Origin: a virus
Length of the DNA: 57,794 nt
Virus record (IMG/VR): IMGVR_UViG_3300036846_000250
Location: 1 to 57,794 of that record
Direction: 5' to 3' (one strand)
The notes under the pieces: model-generated
What the model was told of the DNA's origin: nothing
Databases searched by the model: none
The model's input: only the letters and a program-made list of their open reading frames with translations
Translations under genes and position numbers: made by a program
Shown: piece by piece, positions 40,626-48,598 of the stretch
How the letters are laid out: each line of letters opens with the position of its first letter
Position numbering within the stretch: the first letter of the stretch is position 1

Positions 40626-40824
40626 AATGGACTCCTTTCGTGTCGAGCGTCTTGCGGAGCGCCTCGGCTTCGGTCCAAAGTTCTCTGGCATACGCCTTGT
40701 CGATCGTAGCCCACGTCCGCGCCAGATCGCGCTTGCCATAAAATCTCTCGAGCGTCGCGGCGGCGCGTGCTTCGCATCGTTTCCGCGTGCGGTTGCTGAA
40801 ATGTGAATTGCTGTGTCGTGCCAT
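40612..40824 (-). CDS. Small basic helical protein
   Basis: 70 residues. Basic N-terminus (NRTRKRCEARAAATLERF) and a helix with WATIDKAYARELWTEAEALRK. Overlaps the downstream gene by 14 bases in another frame. Start at 40824 lacks a strong ribosome binding site. No family was recognised. Confidence 0.6.
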   Translation of the reverse strand: MARHSNSHFSNRTRKRCEARAAATLERFYGKRDLARTWATIDKAYARELWTEAEALRKTLDTKGVHYEPV

Positions 40825-40843
40825 TGTATTTTCGTTTCAGTGC

Positions 40844-40872
40844 GGCGGCGGATTTGCCGACCGCCGCACGAT
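40844..40872 (-). terminator. GC-rich stem-loop after the DUF932 gene
   Basis: GTGCGGCGG paired with CCGCCGCAC around a GC-poor loop, downstream of the leftward stop at 40887. No U-tract on the minus strand. Same position and type as other intergenic stems of the early region. Confidence 0.5.
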
Positions 40873-40886
40873 GTTTTAATTCACGC

Positions 40887-41927
40887 TCAGATTTTTGACC
40901 AGCACGATTTCGGCAGCTCTAATATTTCGCCGCCGACACGTTGCAGATCGACGCTGCGATCGTAGGACTCGACGTCCGTGGCCGTGCGCGTAACTGCGTT
41001 TATCAGGCCGAACAGATTCGCCTGACCGCCTTCGATCAGATGATTCAACACAGCGGCTTTCTCGTCCTCATTGAACGAGAAGCGGCTGGCGACTTCCTCG
41101 ACAGCGCCGACCGGATCTTTGAACTTCTGCGCGGTTGCGCCCTCGAACTTGTCGACCATCGCGTTGAATCGCGCCGGATCGAACAGACCGTCGCAGACGT
41201 CTTTCACCTTCATCCAGAACGCGCGGTCATCCATCTGCCGCGTGGCGTCGGTGTAATACTCTGCGGCGTCGTCGAGTTCGTCGTCGAATCTGCGACCGAC
41301 GTGACGGCGCTCGAGCACGCGCGGCATGACCATGCCGTTCAAGCAGCGCAAGTAATACAGGAGCGGTTCGAGCTTGATCTTGCCGCTGCCGACTTCGCTG
41401 TTGCTGATGCACGCGCCAGCTTGGACCACGTCGCCGACGAGCTTGGCCTCGATCTTCGGCGTGGCTGCTTGGATGTAGAGACGAGTCTCGGTGATCTCGC
41501 ACGACAGGATTGTGCAATTGAGTTCGGCCAGCTTCGGCAGGATTACTGCTGCCAGATCGGCGTTCTCCAACGGACGATATCGCTCGGCGAGAAACGCGCG
41601 TGCGGTGTGATCGCCGTTCAAGAGCGTGCGAAGCATTCGGCGCTCGGGCTGGTTCTTCCACCAATAGTTAATGTTCTGCGCCATCAATTTGCCGTGGCCG
41701 TCGCTCATCCTGTCCGCATACGCGGCAGGAATATTGCTGCGCTGACATATTTGCCTGAGGCAATGTCGCGTCGGCGCGGCGTCATAATGATCGCGCTTCA
41801 CTTTGAACCCGATCGTGCCTTCGTCACTGAAACGAAGCACGTCGGTCGGGACGCGGAAATCTTTCCGCGCCTCCTCTGTGCGTTTGATTATAGCTGCGAT
41901 ATCTTGCAGCGGTCTTCCTTCTTTCAC
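40887..41927 (-). CDS. DUF932-family protein
   Basis: 346 residues from a GTG at 41927 with AGGAGGAAAAAACCAA upstream. It shows the DUF932 plan: an N-terminal segment with VKRDHYDAAPTRHCLRQI, the conserved RTLLNGDHTARAFLAERYRPLENADL and a C-terminal helical region. DUF932 proteins are common in phages and plasmids; function unknown, with roles in DNA metabolism or antirestriction proposed. Overlaps its neighbour by ATGA-like 4 bases. Confidence 0.85.
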   Translation of the reverse strand: MKEGRPLQDIAAIIKRTEEARKDFRVPTDVLRFSDEGTIGFKVKRDHYDAAPTRHCLRQICQRSNIPAAYADRMSDGHGKLMAQNINYWWKNQPERRMLRTLLNGDHTARAFLAERYRPLENADLAAVILPKLAELNCTILSCEITETRLYIQAATPKIEAKLVGDVVQAGACISNSEVGSGKIKLEPLLYYLRCLNGMVMPRVLERRHVGRRFDDELDDAAEYYTDATRQMDDRAFWMKVKDVCDGLFDPARFNAMVDKFEGATAQKFKDPVGAVEEVASRFSFNEDEKAAVLNHLIEGGQANLFGLINAVTRTATDVESYDRSVDLQRVGGEILELPKSCWSKI

Positions 41928-42355
41928 TTGGTTTTTTCCTCCTTGGTTTGTTGTTGGTTTTGTTCTGCGGGGACATTCTCTAAAAGTTTTTTGGTGGCTT
42001 GCTTGGCAACCAGACCGTGAACGGTCGGCTGCATGACGGCTTCCATGCGCTCTAGCAACGCGTGCGTGACGTTCTGCTCGATGCCAGCGAGAACAACGTC
42101 GCGGACTTGCAGCTCAAGCGACTGGATGATATCGCGGACTGCTTCGCCTTTATCCATGCGCCACCAGCGCAATCGCTGGTCAGGCTTGGCGTCTTTGCCT
42201 TGCTTGTCGAGCATCAGCAGACGACGGATGCGCGGCGTCGCCGGAATGTAATACGAAATGCCGAACGACTGGACGCACAGATAAAACTCTGCGCGGTCGC
42301 GTAGGTTCGGCGACAGCTCGACGTGGTCGGGCAGTTCGTGGACGACATACATCAT
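41924..42355 (-). CDS. Hypothetical protein
   Basis: 143 residues, ATG at 42355 after GGAGGAAAAAAAACC. Contains a beta-rich N-terminal half (YLCVQSFGISYYIPATPRIRRLLML) and a helical, charged C-terminal part with Gln/Lys-rich tail. No family was recognised. Forms a coupled pair with the DUF932 gene. Confidence 0.7.
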   Translation of the reverse strand: MMYVVHELPDHVELSPNLRDRAEFYLCVQSFGISYYIPATPRIRRLLMLDKQGKDAKPDQRLRWWRMDKGEAVRDIIQSLELQVRDVVLAGIEQNVTHALLERMEAVMQPTVHGLVAKQATKKLLENVPAEQNQQQTKEEKTK

Positions 42356-42879
42356 GGTTTTTTTTTCCTCCGTGGAAGCTTATCTGCGTTTGGTGATAAG
42401 CTTTCCCAAACGCCAAGCGGCGCGTGCTGAATATCTTTGTCGTCGAGATTCGGACGCCCCATGCGCGAGCCGAATACACCGCCAAAGATGAATCGCTCGA
42501 CTATTGCGGCAATGCCGCTGATCGTTAGGCCGTGCGGATGTTCGCGGCGATAGCGCCGGAATAAATGCTCAGGCGTGGCTTGCGCTTTCATTACTTCGCG
42601 CTGCACCAGAATCAATGCGCCAGCGCATTCGCGCGTCTGCACGGTTTCCGGTGCGCGCTTGCCATTGATCTGCGGATGCCGACAGTCAGTCGGATGACAG
42701 GTCATGCGTTCGCCGGAACGCAGACCGCGCCACAGGCGGTTTCTGTTGGCGTCGCTATACCAAGCGAATCGATCGCCTGCCACGCGCGGCGATGGTTTGT
42801 CGCGATTGCTGACGCGCCACGGACATTCGCTACACGCTGCGTCTGCGGCTGGCTGGACTTGTTTTTCTCGTTTTTTCAT
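42352..42879 (-). CDS. Cysteine-rich hypothetical protein reading through stem-loop 12
   Basis: 175 residues. N-terminal CSECPWR and later MTCHPTDCRHP cysteine/histidine sets look like a zinc-binding phage module. The central part (EHLFRRYRREHPHG) is basic. The last 19 residues (VWESLSPNADKLPRRKKKP) are encoded across the stem-loop repeat, which thus extends the C-terminus. The stop overlaps the next ATG. Function unknown. Confidence 0.7.
   Translation of the reverse strand: MKKREKQVQPAADAACSECPWRVSNRDKPSPRVAGDRFAWYSDANRNRLWRGLRSGERMTCHPTDCRHPQINGKRAPETVQTRECAGALILVQREVMKAQATPEHLFRRYRREHPHGLTISGIAAIVERFIFGGVFGSRMGRPNLDDKDIQHAPLGVWESLSPNADKLPRRKKKP
42376..42403 (+). repeat. Stem-loop repeat, copy 12
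   Basis: Arms AAGCTTATC / GATAAGCTT, loop TGCGTTTGGT, same plus-strand orientation although genes here run leftward. It lies inside the coding region of gene 42352-42879 and encodes SLSPNADKL. Confidence 0.92.
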
Positions 42880-43057
42880 GCGGATAAATCTTGAAATAGC
42901 GCCAAGCGCTGTCGTTGAATGGATACATGATGCGGCAACCGCCTTTCCAGCGCACTAGCACAGCGCCCCACGTAACGTGTTCGACGGTGGCGGTGTCGCC
43001 GTCGTGCCAGTGCAGCGTGTCGCCTGTTTTTAGTTTGGACGGATCTTCGATTTTCAT
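42830..43057 (-). CDS. Small SH3-like hypothetical protein
   Basis: 75 residues from the ATG at 43057. The pattern LKTGDTLHWHDGDTATVEHVTWGAVLVRW is a compact beta-barrel-like sequence, with a basic C-terminus. Overlaps the next gene by 50 bases in another frame and the previous one by ATGA. No family was recognised. Confidence 0.65.
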   Translation of the reverse strand: MKIEDPSKLKTGDTLHWHDGDTATVEHVTWGAVLVRWKGGCRIMYPFNDSAWRYFKIYPHEKTRKTSPASRRRSV

Positions 43058-44043
43058 CGCTGGACAGAATAAATTTTTTCGAGGACTGGCTTGTCCTCTG
43101 GACCTTTGACGTAGGGCGCAATCCAAATCACTTTGTGCGCCTTCTCTTTGGAATACCATTGCGCTCGGTGATGGCCTGTGACCCACCATTTGTGTCGCCA
43201 GTCTACGTGGCGGTGATCGCCGCTCGGCGGTTTGCGTTCGCGATACCGGCGCAACGCCACGACGCGAACGTCGGCTTTATTATCCTCGAACACGCCTTGC
43301 TGACCGCTGCGCTGCATCTGTCGCCGGATGTGATGCGGCAGACCGTGCGCGGTGTGTGTCGTGTAGGGACTGGCGAGAAACGAACAGCGTTTCAACAGCC
43401 GACCGATTTCATTTTGCGACATGCCTTCGCCGAAGTCGTCCGGATAAATCATGCCATACGGAATGTCCATCAGGACAAACTCGGCGCGTCTGCGGCTGTC
43501 GCGCTTGCCATAGATTTCGTCGTGCAGGATTCGCATACGGTCGACGCCGTGCATGACGAGCATCCAATTGGTCTCGAAGTATTCCGGTTCGTGAATGATA
43601 TACGACCGCTGGCGCGACCAGAACATGATCGGCGTCGGCATGACGTTGCGCGATATTGTGTGCTTCGGCAGTGGCGCTGCGTCGGCGAGTTCTTCGCAAT
43701 GATCGCTCCATTGATACACTTGCGCGTGCAGCATGAAATAAGCGAACGTCGACGCGATTGCCGGATCAAGTTTTCTGTCGAGATAAACGAGGCTCAACAT
43801 TTCTGTTCGCGTGGCTGCGAGGCTGGCCAATTGCATGACGGCCCACAGCTGTTCGCCTATGGCGTGCTCAGGACGTGTGTTGTGCGCGTTCTGCCGATTG
43901 ATATGCTGCATATACAGGCGCACGACATGATCGTTGGACAGCGCGGCGACCACTCTGCGCGCCCACGCGTCGTAAAGGTGCGGATCGATTTCGGTGGCAA
44001 TCGACTTGGTTATCAGCTCGTCGAGCTGGTCAAAATTCATCAT
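43054..44043 (-). CDS. AcaB-like / phage regulatory-type protein
   Basis: 329 residues with a GGAGGAAAAAAAA ribosome binding site. The C-terminal part (HKWWVTGHHRAQWYSKEKAHKVIWIAPYVKGPEDKPVLEKIY) matches a conserved ending seen in AcaB-like and related phage/plasmid proteins. The N-terminal about 200 residues are helical (HLYDAWARRVVAALSNDHVVRLYMQHI). A DNA-related or regulatory role is plausible but unproven. Confidence 0.7.
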   Translation of the reverse strand: MMNFDQLDELITKSIATEIDPHLYDAWARRVVAALSNDHVVRLYMQHINRQNAHNTRPEHAIGEQLWAVMQLASLAATRTEMLSLVYLDRKLDPAIASTFAYFMLHAQVYQWSDHCEELADAAPLPKHTISRNVMPTPIMFWSRQRSYIIHEPEYFETNWMLVMHGVDRMRILHDEIYGKRDSRRRAEFVLMDIPYGMIYPDDFGEGMSQNEIGRLLKRCSFLASPYTTHTAHGLPHHIRRQMQRSGQQGVFEDNKADVRVVALRRYRERKPPSGDHRHVDWRHKWWVTGHHRAQWYSKEKAHKVIWIAPYVKGPEDKPVLEKIYSVQR

Positions 44044-44175
44044 GGTTTTTTTTTCCTCCTTGGTTTTTTGTGGTTGACAATGATTTGTTAGGCTGTTAAA
44101 AAAGTGCTATGGCGCATGCTGCACAGGGCGCGGAGGCATAGTCGGCGAGACTTTGAACCTCCGCGCCTCTGGTTT
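44044..44175 (-). other. Early intergenic region with GC-rich stem
   Basis: Contains a GCGCGGAGG / CCTCCGCGC inverted repeat (44129-44170), GTTAGGC at 44087 and a plus-strand TTGACA at 44074 without a good -10. The conserved leader and ribosome binding site of gene 43054-44043 lie at the left edge. Confidence 0.5.
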
Positions 44176-44658
44176 TTAATACGCGTTCGGTTTGTAGGAC
44201 GTGGCATAATCGAGGTCGTTGCGTTGCGCCTGATACTCTGGCGACGCGCTCGAGCACGCCATGTAAACGCTGCGTGGATGCGCGATGCTCGGCGGCATGT
44301 GCGTATCGAAATACGCGCAACCGAACGGCGCTACGGCATGAATGCTGCACTGATCGTTCTCATTCAAGAACACACAGCGGCTCTTGTGCATCTTTGGACA
44401 GATCGATCCGATGCGCATTGTCCGACCGGTGCGACTGTCTTTCACGAGCGAACCTGGGCTTGCGGCGAAATACTTTTTCGCGCATTCCTCGACCGACATT
44501 TGCAGATACGCGGCGATGCGCTCGAGATCGCCACGCACAAGTGCGCCGGACTGCCGACGACAACATGCTTTACAGTTCTCGCACGCACAGACTGTGCGGC
44601 TGAACGGATGCTTATCATCGTTTGGTGATAAGCTATCCTCCGAATTCAATTGGTTCAT
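44176..44658 (-). CDS. YkgJ-type zinc/iron chelating cysteine cluster protein
   Basis: 160 residues from the ATG at 44658 behind AAGGAGGAAAC. The cluster CACENCKACC (Cys 24-33) and later CPKMHKSRCVFLNENDQCSIHAVAPFGC follow the YkgJ/UPF0153-like CxxCxxCC family. Function is generally unknown; metal or Fe-S binding. Residues 9-17 (SLSPNDDKH) are encoded by stem-loop copy 13, so the repeat sits within its N-terminus. Overlaps the next gene by 26 bases. Confidence 0.82.
   Translation of the reverse strand: MNQLNSEDSLSPNDDKHPFSRTVCACENCKACCRRQSGALVRGDLERIAAYLQMSVEECAKKYFAASPGSLVKDSRTGRTMRIGSICPKMHKSRCVFLNENDQCSIHAVAPFGCAYFDTHMPPSIAHPRSVYMACSSASPEYQAQRNDLDYATSYKPNAY
44610..44634 (+). repeat. Stem-loop repeat, copy 13 (variant)
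   Basis: GCTTATC / GATAAGC with loop ATCGTTTGGT, inside the N-terminal coding part of the YkgJ-like gene. Confidence 0.85.
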
Positions 44659-45067
44659 CTGATGTTTCCTCCTTGGTTCGCGCCTTCTGTTCATCGACTG
44701 GTTCGACAAATGGCGCTTTTCCTTTGTCGTAGTCGGTCTGCATTGGTTTTATTGTGCGCTTGATCGCGCGGACGGTGTTCGCCACAACCGACGTGAACAT
44801 CGCCTGCTGCTCTAGCGTCGCGGCGAGGGACACGAACGGTTCGCCTTGCGGTTTGCCTGCGGCGACCCACTGATAAAACTCGTCGCGATATCCGTCGTGC
44901 GCCCAAGCGTGGATTGCGTCTGTGCCTGTGACGCGACGCGTAATCTGGCCGTTGTCGATTCGCGCCCAAATGCGTCTGGCGTCCGGATGACCTCCGACGC
45001 TCGCGCCCGTGGCGTCGTCTGAGCCTGCTGGCTCCCACCAAGTGATAAATGCTGGTGGCGGTCTCAT
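44633..45067 (-). CDS. Hypothetical protein
   Basis: 144 residues from the ATG at 45067, which overlaps the upstream stop; a GTG at 45076 is an alternative. Begins MRPPPAFITWWEPAG, continues with RIWARIDNGQITRRVTGTDAIHAW and ends in an acidic tail. Trp-rich but no family recognised. Part of a coupled group of three. Confidence 0.65.
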   Translation of the reverse strand: MRPPPAFITWWEPAGSDDATGASVGGHPDARRIWARIDNGQITRRVTGTDAIHAWAHDGYRDEFYQWVAAGKPQGEPFVSLAATLEQQAMFTSVVANTVRAIKRTIKPMQTDYDKGKAPFVEPVDEQKARTKEETSDEPIEFGG

Positions 45068-45402
45068 AGTTCGCACAGACGAATCCGAATCTGCTCAAGC
45101 TTGCGGTCGCGCTCTGCGGACTCTGGCTGTCGCATGAGTTCGGCCTTGCGCCTGTTCAGATCGTTGATGATTTTGTTCCTGACGTGAATCGGCGGCAGCG
45201 GCTGGCGCTGCTGTTTTCGCCGACCGAATCTGGCTGCATGTTTTTTCCATGTGACAACGGTGTGACGCCAGCTAACCATTTTGACTTTGCCGACGTGCCA
45301 GCCGTTGGAATTGTAGTGCGCGAGAAATTCCTCCGGATCGAAATCATGGAATCCGATTCGTTGGGCATACTCGCGTAACTGATCGACTGTAGGTTTTCTC
45401 AT
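45064..45402 (-). CDS. Replication-protein-C-terminal-like small protein
   Basis: 112 residues from the ATG at 45402. The segment FDPEEFLAHYNSNGWHVGKVKMVSWRHTVVTWKK closely resembles the C-terminal domain of many phage replication initiators, here as a stand-alone protein, followed by a long basic helix (RNKIINDLNRRKAELMR). Could assist replication loading; inference from pattern only. Confidence 0.65.
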   Translation of the reverse strand: MRKPTVDQLREYAQRIGFHDFDPEEFLAHYNSNGWHVGKVKMVSWRHTVVTWKKHAARFGRRKQQRQPLPPIHVRNKIINDLNRRKAELMRQPESAERDRKLEQIRIRLCEL

Positions 45403-45659
45403 AGTGTGTATTTCTGTTGCTGCATTTTTTCACGCGCGGCGACCGAACTGAAAAGAGAAAAGAAAAAGCCCCAAAAAAGAAAAGACGCGCGGCGACCGTT
45501 TATTAACGTGACGGGGCTTCCACGATCCGCTGCGCGTCACCTTCCGTTTGAGGCTCGGTCTATCTCTGCTCACCGACTGCCGACGTGCTCAGAGTAATTT
45601 CTGAGGATTTAATTTCGGACTAAGACCGATACGACTGTCAACAGTTTTTTTTGCTACGG
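45403..45659 (-). other. Early intergenic region
   Basis: 257 bases with no clear gene. ACGCGCGGCGACCG occurs twice (about 45433 and 45484) and a GCCCC / GGGGC stem (45468-45517 region) is followed on the minus strand by a T-rich run, a candidate terminator for gene 45660-45911. An AT-rich patch (45605-45650) may carry a promoter for the next leftward gene. Confidence 0.5.
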
Positions 45660-45911
45660 TCACTCGCGTCCCTCTTTCACGCGCTGCACGAACTCTTGCA
45701 GCTGCTGCGCGACATTCTCGGCTTCCTTGACGCCTTCGTCCTCGCTGATCTTTGTCACCTCGACCGCCATGTGAGTAAAAAGGGCAGCGCACGCAGCGAA
45801 CCACACACGTCTGCTCTCTTTGTATTGCGACTGATACTGCTGCACTTGCGGGTTCACTTTTCGCATGAACGCTTCAAACTCGTCGTCGAGATCTATCGGT
45901 TGAAAGCTCAT
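45660..45911 (-). CDS. Small helical hypothetical protein
   Basis: 83 residues from the ATG at 45911, overlapping the upstream stop by ATGA. Helical (DLDDEFEAFMRKVNPQVQQYQSQYK; ENVAQQLQEFVQRVKEG) with a central hydrophobic stretch VWFAACAALFTHMAVE that may be a membrane or core helix. No family was recognised. Confidence 0.65.
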   Translation of the reverse strand: MSFQPIDLDDEFEAFMRKVNPQVQQYQSQYKESRRVWFAACAALFTHMAVEVTKISEDEGVKEAENVAQQLQEFVQRVKEGRE

Positions 45912-46273
45912 AACGTCATCGGCTGATCGTGCGTGAGCGATTCTCGGCGAAGCGTCCACAGTTTGCGTTTGCCGCGTGCGCCTCGTTTCGCCCACGACCA
46001 GATTTCGATCCGGAAGTGGCGCGACAGAAGCGCGAACGACGGCGACGCGATTGCTTTCTTCTTGCGTGCGTTGTGATGCGTGTCGGTCGTGGACTGGACG
46101 GCGAGCACGCCGAACGCGTCGACGGCCAGCGTGTCGATGAATCCATACAAGTCCTGCGTGAGGAGTGGGCCTCGCCAGCCGCGAGCGGTGGCCGGAAGTT
46201 TGCGCTCGCAGTTTGCGACGTGATATCCTCGGTCGCGCAAATGCTTTTGCGTGCGACTGGTCGGACTGCTCAT
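45908..46273 (-). CDS. PD-(D/E)XK-like nuclease, putative
   Basis: 121 residues from the ATG at 46273. The pattern KHLRDRGYHVANCERKL, then LYGFIDTLAVDAFGVLAVQST (Asp47, then AVQ at 58-60) and a basic C-terminus is that of Holliday-junction-resolvase-like or VRR-NUC-type PD-(D/E)XK proteins that recognise branched DNA. Partner of the DUF2800-type nuclease and Erf protein upstream, so a recombination role is likely. Confidence 0.72.
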   Translation of the reverse strand: MSSPTSRTQKHLRDRGYHVANCERKLPATARGWRGPLLTQDLYGFIDTLAVDAFGVLAVQSTTDTHHNARKKKAIASPSFALLSRHFRIEIWSWAKRGARGKRKLWTLRRESLTHDQPMTL

Positions 46274-46488
46274 TTCGCCGTCCTTAATCGTTTGAGCACA
46301 GGGCACAAATTGAACATGTGCCGACGTGCTGCTTCCTGACGGTTGTGCATCTGGCGTGTTTCCGGCCGGAGCTTGGCATATCGCCGATACAACACCATCG
46401 AGTTTTTCAGACTGTGAATGACGCTGCGTTTCTGTTCATCGTTTAGTTCGAGAACGACCGGCTGGCCGTTTTTTCTTTTCACTGCCAT
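46270..46488 (-). CDS. Small basic hypothetical protein
   Basis: 72 residues, ATG at 46488 after GGAGGAAAAACTAC. Begins MAVKRKNGQPVVLELNDEQKRS, ends strongly basic. Possibly DNA-binding; no family recognised. Overlaps the following gene by 4 bases and the upstream one by about 50. Confidence 0.65.
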   Translation of the reverse strand: MAVKRKNGQPVVLELNDEQKRSVIHSLKNSMVLYRRYAKLRPETRQMHNRQEAARRHMFNLCPVLKRLRTAK

Positions 46489-46774
46489 GTAGTTTTTCCT
46501 CCTTGTTTGGTGGCGCGAGATCGAACAGATCAAGCGCGGTTTTTTTGACTGGTTTGCAGCCGAAGCTGCCGCAAATGATTCCGACCGTCGGAAGCTTATC
46601 TGCGTTTGGTGATAAGCTTTCCCGCTGCGGACAGAGCGCATACAGTGCGCCATGACCTTGGCCGAGGACGTAGCCGCATTTGCACGACCACGAATCGGTT
46701 TTCCTGCTGTAGATCAGGCTGTGCGTGAGTTCACGCTTCGCCAGTGTTTTCGATGAGTTCTTCGAGGCGTTCAT
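46436..46774 (-). CDS. Zinc-knuckle protein spanning stem-loop 14
   Basis: 112 residues from the ATG at 46774, overlapping both neighbours. Contains WSCKCGYVLGQGHGALYALCPQ, a likely zinc-binding segment, then SLSPNADKL encoded by the stem-loop repeat, then a basic C-terminus. The amount of overlap is larger than usual here, so the start is uncertain. Confidence 0.55.
   Translation of the reverse strand: MNASKNSSKTLAKRELTHSLIYSRKTDSWSCKCGYVLGQGHGALYALCPQRESLSPNADKLPTVGIICGSFGCKPVKKTALDLFDLAPPNKEEKLHGSEKKKRPAGRSRTKR
46592..46619 (+). repeat. Stem-loop repeat, copy 14
   Basis: Arms AAGCTTATC / GATAAGCTT, loop TGCGTTTGGT, within coding DNA of gene 46436-46774. Confidence 0.92.
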
Positions 46775-47045
46775 GTAGTTTGGTTTCCAGTGTTGACCGA
46801 GCTTGCAAAAACGGAATGCCTTGCTCGACGGCGGCGACCGCCGACTTGATTGCTTTGCGGTGGCAATTGGCAATCACTTCGGCGTCGCCATTATAGGCTG
46901 CAATGATATCGTGCTCGATGATCAGTGCCTGCTCGCTCTCTCCGTTGACATTCCGCTGATACGCGGCGTCGAACACGACCATCAGCGACGCGGTGAGTTG
47001 CTCGCCGAATTGCCTGCGCGTTCGTTTAGGTTTTTTCTTTTTCAC
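46731..47045 (-). CDS. Small helical hypothetical protein
   Basis: 104 residues from a GTG at 47045, with the lysine run MKKKKPKRTRRQ at the N-terminus. The rest is helical (ALIIEHDIIAAYNGDAEVIANCHRKAIKSAVAAVEQG). No family was recognised; a nucleic-acid-binding role is possible. Overlaps the preceding gene by 20 bases. Confidence 0.6.
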   Translation of the reverse strand: MKKKKPKRTRRQFGEQLTASLMVVFDAAYQRNVNGESEQALIIEHDIIAAYNGDAEVIANCHRKAIKSAVAAVEQGIPFLQARSTLETKLHERLEELIENTGEA

Positions 47046-47277
47046 GGGCTATAACGTTTCCGGTGTAACTTATGATTCCTCTCTTGTGCAATTTACGCAG
47101 CTCTGGAACAAGCTGCACGATTTCACCGAGTATCCATGACGCCACCCATTGCTGATAACCTTCGGCGATTTCGGCTCGCGTGAGTTTTTCGGTGGCGAAT
47201 CCAAGCGATGGACCGTTGCGCATGTGGCGCAATAATTCGAGGGCGCGCTGGCGTCGTGTGTTGCTTATCTTCGGCAT
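47026..47277 (-). CDS. Small hypothetical protein
   Basis: 83 residues with GGAGG eight bases before the ATG at 47277. Basic, helical N-terminus (TRRQRALELLRHMRNG) and a hydrophobic middle WVASWILGEIVQLVPELRK. Possibly regulatory; no family recognised. Confidence 0.66.
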   Translation of the reverse strand: MPKISNTRRQRALELLRHMRNGPSLGFATEKLTRAEIAEGYQQWVASWILGEIVQLVPELRKLHKRGIISYTGNVIAREKEKT

Positions 47278-47456
47278 ACTGTTGTCCTCCGCGCGGTGTC
47301 GTTAGGGCATCGCAGTTCGTGACTGGCGACGCCGTTTATGACCAGCGCCGCGCATTGCGAACAGCGGACTTTAATTGCGCCGTCACTTCCGGCTGCATGG
47401 CTCTGATCGAATCCGCGCCGTTTCAATTTTCTTACTCGGTCGTGCGTTTTGCTCAT
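47265..47456 (-). CDS. Small zinc-ribbon protein
   Basis: 63 residues. A zinc-ribbon-like set VRCSQCAALVINGVASHELRC at residues 30-50 (Cys, Cys, His, Cys). Start at 47456 overlaps the previous stop by ATGA. Possible DNA- or RNA-binding cofactor. No family was recognised. Confidence 0.66.
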   Translation of the reverse strand: MSKTHDRVRKLKRRGFDQSHAAGSDGAIKVRCSQCAALVINGVASHELRCPNDTARRTTVCRR

Positions 47457-48598
47457 AATGATCGCGCCTCGTCGAGATAGTATTTCGACTTCTTGAATAT
47501 GAGAAGCGACCCGAGACTGCGCTCGATGCTGCGCTTCGCATCTTTGCGCGTGCCACGTTTGGCGAGCAAATCTTCCAGCGCCTTGATCGAAAACGACAGA
47601 CAGGCGGTGGCGACTTCCTCTCCGTAATCGCGCCGGACATTGGCGATTGCCAGACCTTCGTTGGTGACGGCGCGTGTAAGTTTTCGCGCCAGCCGATAGC
47701 CGTCGATCGAGTCAGGATCGCGCTCCATCAGCTCGGTATACTGGTCGAGGATGTATTCGACCGAGTGCATCCGATCTTTCAGAGCGCGGACATGCTCGCC
47801 GCGTTCTTCGGCGGATCGCCTGTTAATCGCTGTGAAACCGCCGTCCTTGATCTCGTCGGCAATTGCGCGGTCAAGCGCCTCGTCCGCCGCGATGCGCTCG
47901 GGACAGACGCGCTTGGCGCGACACCACTGGCACTGGATGCCGCCTGCGATCCGGCGCTGATCCGGCTGCTGGATTACTTGCACGCCTCGGCGCACAATTT
48001 CCAGCAGATCGTCGGATTGCTTGCGGCTGTAGACTCTCGCCTCCCACAGGCTGTCCGGATGGTGCGGATGTATCAGCGCGGCGACGACTTCCAGCGCGTC
48101 ATAATGCTCGGCGAGCAATGCTGCTTCGCTGCGGATTTGCCAATTTATTCCGACAGGCGGCGGCGTGACCCAACCGGTCTTGTCGTCGATCACCAGCAGT
48201 CGGCGTTCGTTAGGCTGCCAGTCGTGGCGATCGATACGCGCCGACCACAGATGATTCAGATCGGCGTCGACGTCCCAGTGGCGTTCTTCAAACTCGATGA
48301 TCGCGCCCTCGAATCCGTATTCGTGGACGATCTCGCTCTCTGCGTAGGCAATGCGCGAGGCGGTTTTTTCTTCGTTCTCTGCGAGATCGGAGAAGTCGCC
48401 AGCGGCCAGCGCGTCGTGGATTCTTTTGCCACGCGCGGCGACGGCCGTGTCGTCCTCGTTAGGCATTCTCTGGCAGAGTGCCCTCTTACCTGGGCAGCGG
48501 AACTCGGAGTCGAATCCGCTGGCGCTCGGCAGGCCTTCGGACTCAATGTCGTGCGGATTTATTTTTTCGGGACGGCTGCGCTTTGCTCGCTTCGGCAT
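47453..48598 (-). CDS. DUF2800-type PD-(D/E)XK exonuclease with Fe-S cysteines
   Basis: 381 residues, AAGGAGGAAAC ribosome binding site. Nuclease motifs of the Cas4/AddB/DUF2800 group: GKRIH (GxxxH, 57-61), ARIDRHD (Asp123), VIDDKTG (Asp138, Asp139, Lys140). A four-cysteine set consisting of Cys35 and CQWCRAKRVC (223, 226, 232) suggests a 4Fe-4S cluster. Such enzymes resect double-strand ends, pairing naturally with the Erf annealing protein. GTTAGGC motifs at 48209 and 48458. Confidence 0.85.
   Translation of the reverse strand: MPKRAKRSRPEKINPHDIESEGLPSASGFDSEFRCPGKRALCQRMPNEDDTAVAARGKRIHDALAAGDFSDLAENEEKTASRIAYAESEIVHEYGFEGAIIEFEERHWDVDADLNHLWSARIDRHDWQPNERRLLVIDDKTGWVTPPPVGINWQIRSEAALLAEHYDALEVVAALIHPHHPDSLWEARVYSRKQSDDLLEIVRRGVQVIQQPDQRRIAGGIQCQWCRAKRVCPERIAADEALDRAIADEIKDGGFTAINRRSAEERGEHVRALKDRMHSVEYILDQYTELMERDPDSIDGYRLARKLTRAVTNEGLAIANVRRDYGEEVATACLSFSIKALEDLLAKRGTRKDAKRSIERSLGSLLIFKKSKYYLDEARSL

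Noticed and set aside
44074-44102. TTGACA-like plus-strand promoter at 44074
   Set aside because: The matching -10 (TAAAAA) is poor and it would transcribe antisense to the early genes.
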